From: Methylobacterium sp. 77
GTDB lineage: Bacteria > Pseudomonadota > Alphaproteobacteria > Rhizobiales > Beijerinckiaceae
Reading direction: 5' to 3'
Length of the DNA stretch: 64,000 bases
Assembly: GCF_000372825.1 (NCBI RefSeq)
Contig: NZ_KB910516.1
Coordinates: 1,830,011-1,894,010, forward strand
Of this stretch, positions 60,017 to 64,000 are shown one piece after another; within the stretch, counting starts at the first letter, position 1, and the number at the start of each line of letters is the position of its first letter. The position numbers and the translations under genes were made by a program. The notes under the pieces were generated by a model that saw only the letters and a program-made list of their open reading frames with translations, ran no database searches and was not told the origin of the DNA.

Positions 60017-60283
60017 CTACACCATACCGAGGGCCTGCATGTAGAGCTCGAGGATGGCCTCTTCCTCCTGGCGCTCGGCATGGTCCTTCTTGCGCAGGGA
60101 GATGATCTTGCGCAGGGCCTTCACGTCGAAGCCGGTGCCCTTGGCCTCGGCATAGACGTCCTTGATGTCGCCGGCGAGGCCGGCCTTCTCCTCCTCCAGG
60201 CGCTCGATGCGCTCGATGAAGCTCTTGAGCTGGTCGGCGGCAACCGAGGAGGCATCGACGGCGGGTGCGGCGGAAGCGGCCAT
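60017..60283 (-). CDS. gapR: Nucleoid-associated protein GapR (DUF2312)
   Basis: An 88-residue protein with the DUF2312 core: long helix [20 protein letters not shown], then [20 protein letters not shown]. GapR in Caulobacter tracks overtwisted DNA ahead of replication and transcription. ATG 60283 (GGAAT/GAGA upstream) is preferred over the frame start at 60313, giving the family length. Confidence 0.88.
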   Translation of the reverse strand: MAASAAPAVDASSVAADQLKSFIERIERLEEEKAGLAGDIKDVYAEAKGTGFDVKALRKIISLRKKDHAERQEEEAILELYMQALGMV

Positions 60284-60364
60284 GAGCGTCTCAATTCCTG
60301 ATCTGGCGCGCATCGTGACGGATGCGCCGGAGGGGCTGGTTAAGCGATCACGCTTACCGGAAGC

Positions 60365-60673
60365 TTAGTGCGGCTCGGCTGCCGACTTCGAGAAGCGCGC
60401 CTGTTGCTCGGGCGTGGCCTCGGCCTGGTTGAGCCGCTTCCACTCCTCATAGGGCATTCCGTAGACGCGCTCGCGGCTCTCGTCCTTGCTGAGGCCGAGC
60501 CCGCGTTCGTCGGCGGCGTCCTTCATCCAGTTCGACAGGCAGTTGCGGCAGAAGCCGGCCATGTTCATCAGGTCGATATTCTGCACGTCGGCTCGCGTCT
60601 GGAGATGCGCCACGAGGCGGCGGAACACCGCGGCTTCCAGTTCCGTCCGGGTGGCGGGGTCGATCTCGGTCAT
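60365..60673 (-). CDS. DUF1244-family protein
   Basis: A 102-residue protein. The conserved block NIDLMNMAGFCRNCLSNWMK with two Cys and the YGMPYEEWKRLNQ end identify DUF1244, a small family common in alphaproteobacteria with unknown function. ATG 60673 has GAGGA 8 nt upstream. Confidence 0.88.
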   Translation of the reverse strand: MTEIDPATRTELEAAVFRRLVAHLQTRADVQNIDLMNMAGFCRNCLSNWMKDAADERGLGLSKDESRERVYGMPYEEWKRLNQAEATPEQQARFSKSAAEPH

Positions 60674-60759
60674 GATGCAATCCTCATCGATGGGCGCGCG
60701 GCGGGCCGTCGCCATCGCTTTCGTCGAGGATACACCATCGCTCCCGTGCGGTCCCGCGT

Positions 60760-61965
60760 TCAGGCGGGCGGCCATGGTCCGAGGGTCAGCGACAGTCGCC
60801 GCAGGCAGGCGGCGATCGTCGCATCCGTGCCGGCATGGTCGGCTTTCGCGAGGGTCGCTTTCCTCCAGCCTGCGATGTCGGCGTCGCGCTGGCGCTCATA
60901 GGCGGCGGAATCCCAGGTGGCGCGCAGGTCGATGCCCGCCCGCGAAAGACTCTTCGTCAGTCGGGCGGGGTCGAGGACGCAGATCGCGCGGACGCGATCG
61001 TGCCGGCCCGTCGCGTCGAGGCCGTAGATCTCACCCCGCACGGCATCGATATAGGTGAGCGAGCGTGAGCGCGGCCGCAGCGCGCCCGCCGCCACCCGCT
61101 TGAAGCGTCTGCGGTTGATGACGACGATGTCGGCATCGAGCCGACCGAGAAGTTGTAGCCCATGCAGGGCGGAGCCTTCGGCGAAGACCAGACGGTCGGC
61201 ACGCCTGTAGACGTCGAGCTGCTCCTGGAGAGCCAGCGATTCGGGATGGACGATCTTGGCGCCGATGCCTGCGAGGGCCTCCTCCAGGTAGCGCTCGCCG
61301 CCGATCTCGCCGATCAGATTGCTCTGCGGTGAGGGATTGTCGCCGCGCAGGCGCGAGCGCGAGACGTAGACGAGGGGATATCGGTCGGCGTCGACCGTTC
61401 TGCCCGTGATCCGGTCGAGGAGGTCGAGGTAGCGCCCCGACGTCCGCAGGCTTCCGCGTCGCTCGCCCTGTGGGAAGACGTGGAGTTCGCGCACCAGAGC
61501 CGGCTCGCGCAGGAGGATCACCCGGCTGCGGTCGATGCCGAAATGATCGAGCAGATCCCAGAAATAGGACGGCGGCCGTCGCTTCGATCGCGTGTTGAGG
61601 GAGAAGAGCAGCGGCTGCGTCGGATCGGCGGCGCCAGAGGCGGCGAGCCGAGTACCGAAATCGGCGACGGCATGGCCGAAATGGTGGATGATCGGGCCGC
61701 ACCAGGTCGCCGTCGCGATGGTCGTCGTCGGTGGATCGCTGCAGCGGGGCCGCCTGTCGCGCGGCAGCGGGACGAGGCCCTTGCTGTATCTCGCCCGCAC
61801 CTGCAGCGGATAGTACGGCCAGACCGGGCCGCCGGTGAACATGCTGTCCTTGTGGATCGATTCCGTCGGCATGACGACCACGTCCCGGAACGTCTGCCGC
61901 TGCGCGAGAAGCTCGAGCCTCCACCCGGTATCCGTGGCGAGCCGGTCCGATGGGTTGGGAGACAT
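60760..61965 (-). CDS. Glycosyltransferase family 61 protein
   Basis: A 401-residue DUF563/GT61-type protein. The pattern IIHHFGHAVADFGTRL early, then PLVYVSRSRLRGDN and the late donor-site VFAEGSALHGLQLLGRLDAD, is typical. GT61 proteins decorate cell-surface polysaccharides or O-linked glycans. No other glycan genes adjoin. The GTG/ATG choice near 61965 is taken as given. Confidence 0.78.
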   Translation of the reverse strand: MSPNPSDRLATDTGWRLELLAQRQTFRDVVVMPTESIHKDSMFTGGPVWPYYPLQVRARYSKGLVPLPRDRRPRCSDPPTTTIATATWCGPIIHHFGHAVADFGTRLAASGAADPTQPLLFSLNTRSKRRPPSYFWDLLDHFGIDRSRVILLREPALVRELHVFPQGERRGSLRTSGRYLDLLDRITGRTVDADRYPLVYVSRSRLRGDNPSPQSNLIGEIGGERYLEEALAGIGAKIVHPESLALQEQLDVYRRADRLVFAEGSALHGLQLLGRLDADIVVINRRRFKRVAAGALRPRSRSLTYIDAVRGEIYGLDATGRHDRVRAICVLDPARLTKSLSRAGIDLRATWDSAAYERQRDADIAGWRKATLAKADHAGTDATIAACLRRLSLTLGPWPPA

Positions 61966-62277
61966 CGGCGCTCACTGTCGTCCTGTTTCCGGGAGGCCCG
62001 AATCGTCCAATCCCGGCCCTCCGCAATACCGTACTGGTGGATCAAAGCCGATGTGCCTGTCCATTCGGCGACGTCGGAACGATGGCTCTGTTTCCCGCCC
62101 ATCACGGCCCGCCCCGACGGCTCGGCAGGGGCCGTCCAGACCGCATCGCGGCACCCCGAGCAAGCGGGTGCCATACCGCACGACGTTCCGGAGAGAGCAG
62201 GCCTACATCGGGACTACACAAGAACTCACGGCCCACCGCCCACTGACGGAGACCGCGAAAACAGATAGGACCGTGTC
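61966..62277. other. Divergent intergenic region
   Basis: Contains no supportable gene. It should hold the promoters of the GT61 gene (minus) and of the small secreted protein (plus). No strong palindrome was noticed. Confidence 0.4.
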
Positions 62278-62550
62278 ATGAATACCCGTCTTTCTTCTGC
62301 CGTTGCTGCTGTCGTCCTGAGCGTTGGCGCCGTTGCTTCGCCTGCTCTTGCTCAGAGCTACAATGCCCCCGCCGGCATCTCGGCCTATGCCGCTCCCGGC
62401 AATGCCGGTCGACAGGTTGTCGCCGATGACGAACTGACCACCGGGTCCGTCGTCAGCCGCCGCGGCACCGATTCCGCCCGGGAAGGCAATGCCGAGCAGA
62501 ACAGCTTCCCGGTCTGGCAGTACGGCCGCACCTCGGGCGGCCCGCGCTAA
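62278..62550 (+). CDS. Small secreted protein of unknown function
   Basis: A 90-residue protein with a signal peptide (1-25, ending SPALA) and a mature part with TTGSVVSRRGTDSAREGNAE and FPVWQYGRTSGGP. This TGSVV...RGTD.ARxGNAEQ pattern is, from memory, a recurring theme of small exported proteins in Methylobacterium. Function unknown. A strong hairpin follows. Confidence 0.72.
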   Translation: MNTRLSSAVAAVVLSVGAVASPALAQSYNAPAGISAYAAPGNAGRQVVADDELTTGSVVSRRGTDSAREGNAEQNSFPVWQYGRTSGGPR

Positions 62551-62566
62551 ACACCGTCTCGGACGT

Positions 62567-62612
62567 CACGAACGAAAGCGGCGGGGCGAGAGCCCCGCCG
62601 CTTTCGTTCGTG
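62567..62612. terminator. Strong bidirectional hairpin terminator
   Basis: Arms 62567-62587 and 62592-62612 (GAACGAAAGCGGCGGGGC and complement) pair perfectly over 21 bp around GAGA. It lies between convergent genes. Confidence 0.8.
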
Positions 62613-62652
62613 CGTGGGGGGAGGTCGTATCGCCCCTTCGCTTTCGCTTGGA

Positions 62653-63399
62653 TCAGCCGGCTTCCGGCATCAACGGCCGAAGGAGCTTGGCAAAGCGCGC
62701 CGCCCATTCGATCTGGCCCGGCTCCAGGGCGATGAGGTCCTGCCGGATCTCGACGAGGGCGTTGGGCAGGCCGCGCGCGATGGCGTGGCGATCGATCGTG
62801 TCGCCGGGCAGGCCGCCACCATACGGTTCGTTGTCGCCCACCGTCAGCCCGGCCGGGTCGGCGCGCAGGCCCGCGATGAGGGGGGCGCTCATGCGGTCGT
62901 CCCCGTCCCACAGGATGCCCACGTGCCAGGGCCGCATGGCGCCTCGCCAGGACGCCGTGAAACTGTGCATGGTGACGATGGAGGGCGGCACCTCCGCCGC
63001 CATGCCTTGCGCGACGGCCGCGTTCACCGCCTCGTCGAAGGGCGCATAGAAGCGGCGGATGCGCTCGTCCTTGCCGGCCTCGTCGATACGGGCATTGCCC
63101 GGCACCACGGCGCCGTCCGAAAGGCGCATGACCAGCGTCGGGTCCTCGCGTCCCCGGTTGGGATCGATGATGAGGCGCGAGAACCGGGTGAGGATGGCCG
63201 GCGCGCCGAGATGCGCGGCGAGGCGCCGGGTCACTTCGGCGGCGCCGATATCGTAGGCGATGTGGCGCGCGAATTCCCGCTCCGGCACCCCGAGCTGGTC
63301 GAGATCGTCCGGGACGTGATTCGAGGCATGCTCGCAGATCAGCAGGATTCCGGAGGCGGGATCGCCGGGAATCGTCTCGACGGGATGCGGCGGCAACAT
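62653..63399 (-). CDS. N-formylglutamate amidohydrolase family enzyme
   Basis: A 248-residue hydrolase with the family motifs ILLICEHASNHVPDDLDQLG, RHIAYDIGAAEVTRRLAAHL, RLIIDPNRGREDP and SIVTMHSFTASWRG. Members release formate from N-formylglutamate in histidine degradation, but stand-alone copies may act on other substrates. The frame is open to 63603; ATG 63399 gives the usual start shortly before ETIPGDPASG. Confidence 0.87.
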   Translation of the reverse strand: MLPPHPVETIPGDPASGILLICEHASNHVPDDLDQLGVPEREFARHIAYDIGAAEVTRRLAAHLGAPAILTRFSRLIIDPNRGREDPTLVMRLSDGAVVPGNARIDEAGKDERIRRFYAPFDEAVNAAVAQGMAAEVPPSIVTMHSFTASWRGAMRPWHVGILWDGDDRMSAPLIAGLRADPAGLTVGDNEPYGGGLPGDTIDRHAIARGLPNALVEIRQDLIALEPGQIEWAARFAKLLRPLMPEAG

Positions 63400-63606
63400 G
63401 AGGCGGGCACGGTCCTTCTGGGCCGGATCGGGAGGAGATCCCCGGTCGGCGGGCAGGAAACACGCCGCCGGTGGCGTCATCGCACGCTTGCCGAGGCGGC
63501 GGGGCTCGGGCACAGCACGTATAGGCGATCGCGCCGCCACGGCAACAATCCGGCGGACAAGCAATCCGGCCCGCGCGATCGGACCTTGATGAGACACGGA
63601 CACGCC

Positions 63607-64000
63607 ATGACCGCGCCTTCACACGCCTCGCCCGCCCCCTCCCCTTCGTCCCACGATGCCGCTCGCGGCCTGCTTCTCGGCTTCCTCGACGAAGCGATCG
63701 CCGCCGCGCATCCGTCCCGCTGCCTCGTGCCGCACCTGCCCGCGCCGGGGAAAGGCCGCTTGATCATCCTCGGCGCCGGCAAGGCCGGCGGCAGCATGGC
63801 CGCGGTCGCGAGCCGGTTCTACCGGGAGCAGCACGGCGTCGACGAGAGCCGCATCGTCGGCCTCGCGGTGGCCCGCCACGGCTACGGCGAGGAAGCCCCG
63901 ATGATCCGCATGGTCGAGGCCGGGCACCCGGTGCCGGACCAGGCCGGCATCGACGCTACCATCGACGCCCTGAAGATCGCGGCCGATGCCGGCCCGGAGG
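63607..64000 (+). CDS. Glycerate 2-kinase (GckA/TtuD type), truncated by window end
   Basis: The first 131 codons of a gene running off the right edge. After an Ala/Ser-rich start come AAHPSRCLVPHLPAPGKGRL, IILGAGKAGGSMAAVASRFY and MVEAGHPVPDQAG, the DUF4147/MOFRL glycerate kinase pattern. In serine-cycle methylotrophs this enzyme makes 2-phosphoglycerate from glycerate. Divergent from the amidohydrolase gene. Confidence 0.88.
   Translation, partial: MTAPSHASPAPSPSSHDAARGLLLGFLDEAIAAAHPSRCLVPHLPAPGKGRLIILGAGKAGGSMAAVASRFYREQHGVDESRIVGLAVARHGYGEEAPMIRMVEAGHPVPDQAGIDATIDALKIAADAGPE

Noticed and set aside
58480..60044. Plus-strand open frames opposite the two-component system
   Set aside because: Shadows of well-formed response regulator and kinase genes.

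Overview
The window is GC-rich alphaproteobacterial DNA, most likely Methylobacterium/Methylorubrum or a close relative. The evidence is a GTTC-N7-GTTC SOS box in front of umuDC, a three-gene pntAA-pntAB-pntB transhydrogenase preceded by an aa3-oxidase subunit IV-like protein, a GapR (DUF2312) protein, a DUF1244 protein, and at the right edge the start of a glycerate 2-kinase, an enzyme of the serine cycle in methylotrophs. The genus is an inference from gene content; no rRNA is present.

Layout. (1) 0.2-11.6 kb is a sulfite and redox stress block: PAP2 phosphatase; a tightly overlapping operon of secreted-repeat protein, ECF sigma, anti-sigma, LysR regulator and DUF202 membrane protein; a cytoplasmic-type sulfite oxidase-fold enzyme; then periplasmic SorA-like sulfite dehydrogenase, cytochrome c and a YVTN beta-propeller; a previously easy-to-miss 44-aa membrane protein; a TDT-family (sulfite exporter type) permease and a YeiH-type exporter. 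Inverted repeats sit in the promoter regions of this block. (2) 11.7-13.3 kb holds a phosphoglycerate mutase, a CheY-like receiver and the remains of a second receiver gene. (3) 13.3-23.5 kb is a metal and metalloid island: CusAB-type Cu/Ag efflux with a FixH-like protein and a Met/His/Cys-rich secreted protein, then arsR-arsC(LMW-PTP)-arsC(Grx)-arsB-MFS with arsH divergent. (4) 23.5-39.6 kb is an accessory island: a decayed ParE/RelE toxin, a candidate defence operon (TIR protein, DUF2235 hydrolase with membrane segments, OLD-family ATPase/TOPRIM protein), SOS-controlled umuDC, two metallophosphoesterases, a phased repeat array, and two divergent polycistrons of unknown small proteins (including an AAA+ ATPase) around a 17-bp palindrome. 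It ends at a 25-bp-arm hairpin and two tRNA genes (Gly-TCC, Tyr-GTA). (5) 40.1-64 kb is core chromosome: recJ, VOC protein, pnt operon, AarF kinase, pepF, sigma-54 response regulator, an L,D-transpeptidase, DUF882 peptidase-like protein, ClC channel, a two-component system, gapR, DUF1244, GT61 glycosyltransferase, N-formylglutamate amidohydrolase and the truncated glycerate kinase.

Together the left third detoxifies sulfite, copper/silver and arsenic, the middle looks horizontally acquired and concerned with defence and mutagenesis, and the right third is housekeeping. No integrase, transposase, CRISPR array or rRNA gene was recognised.
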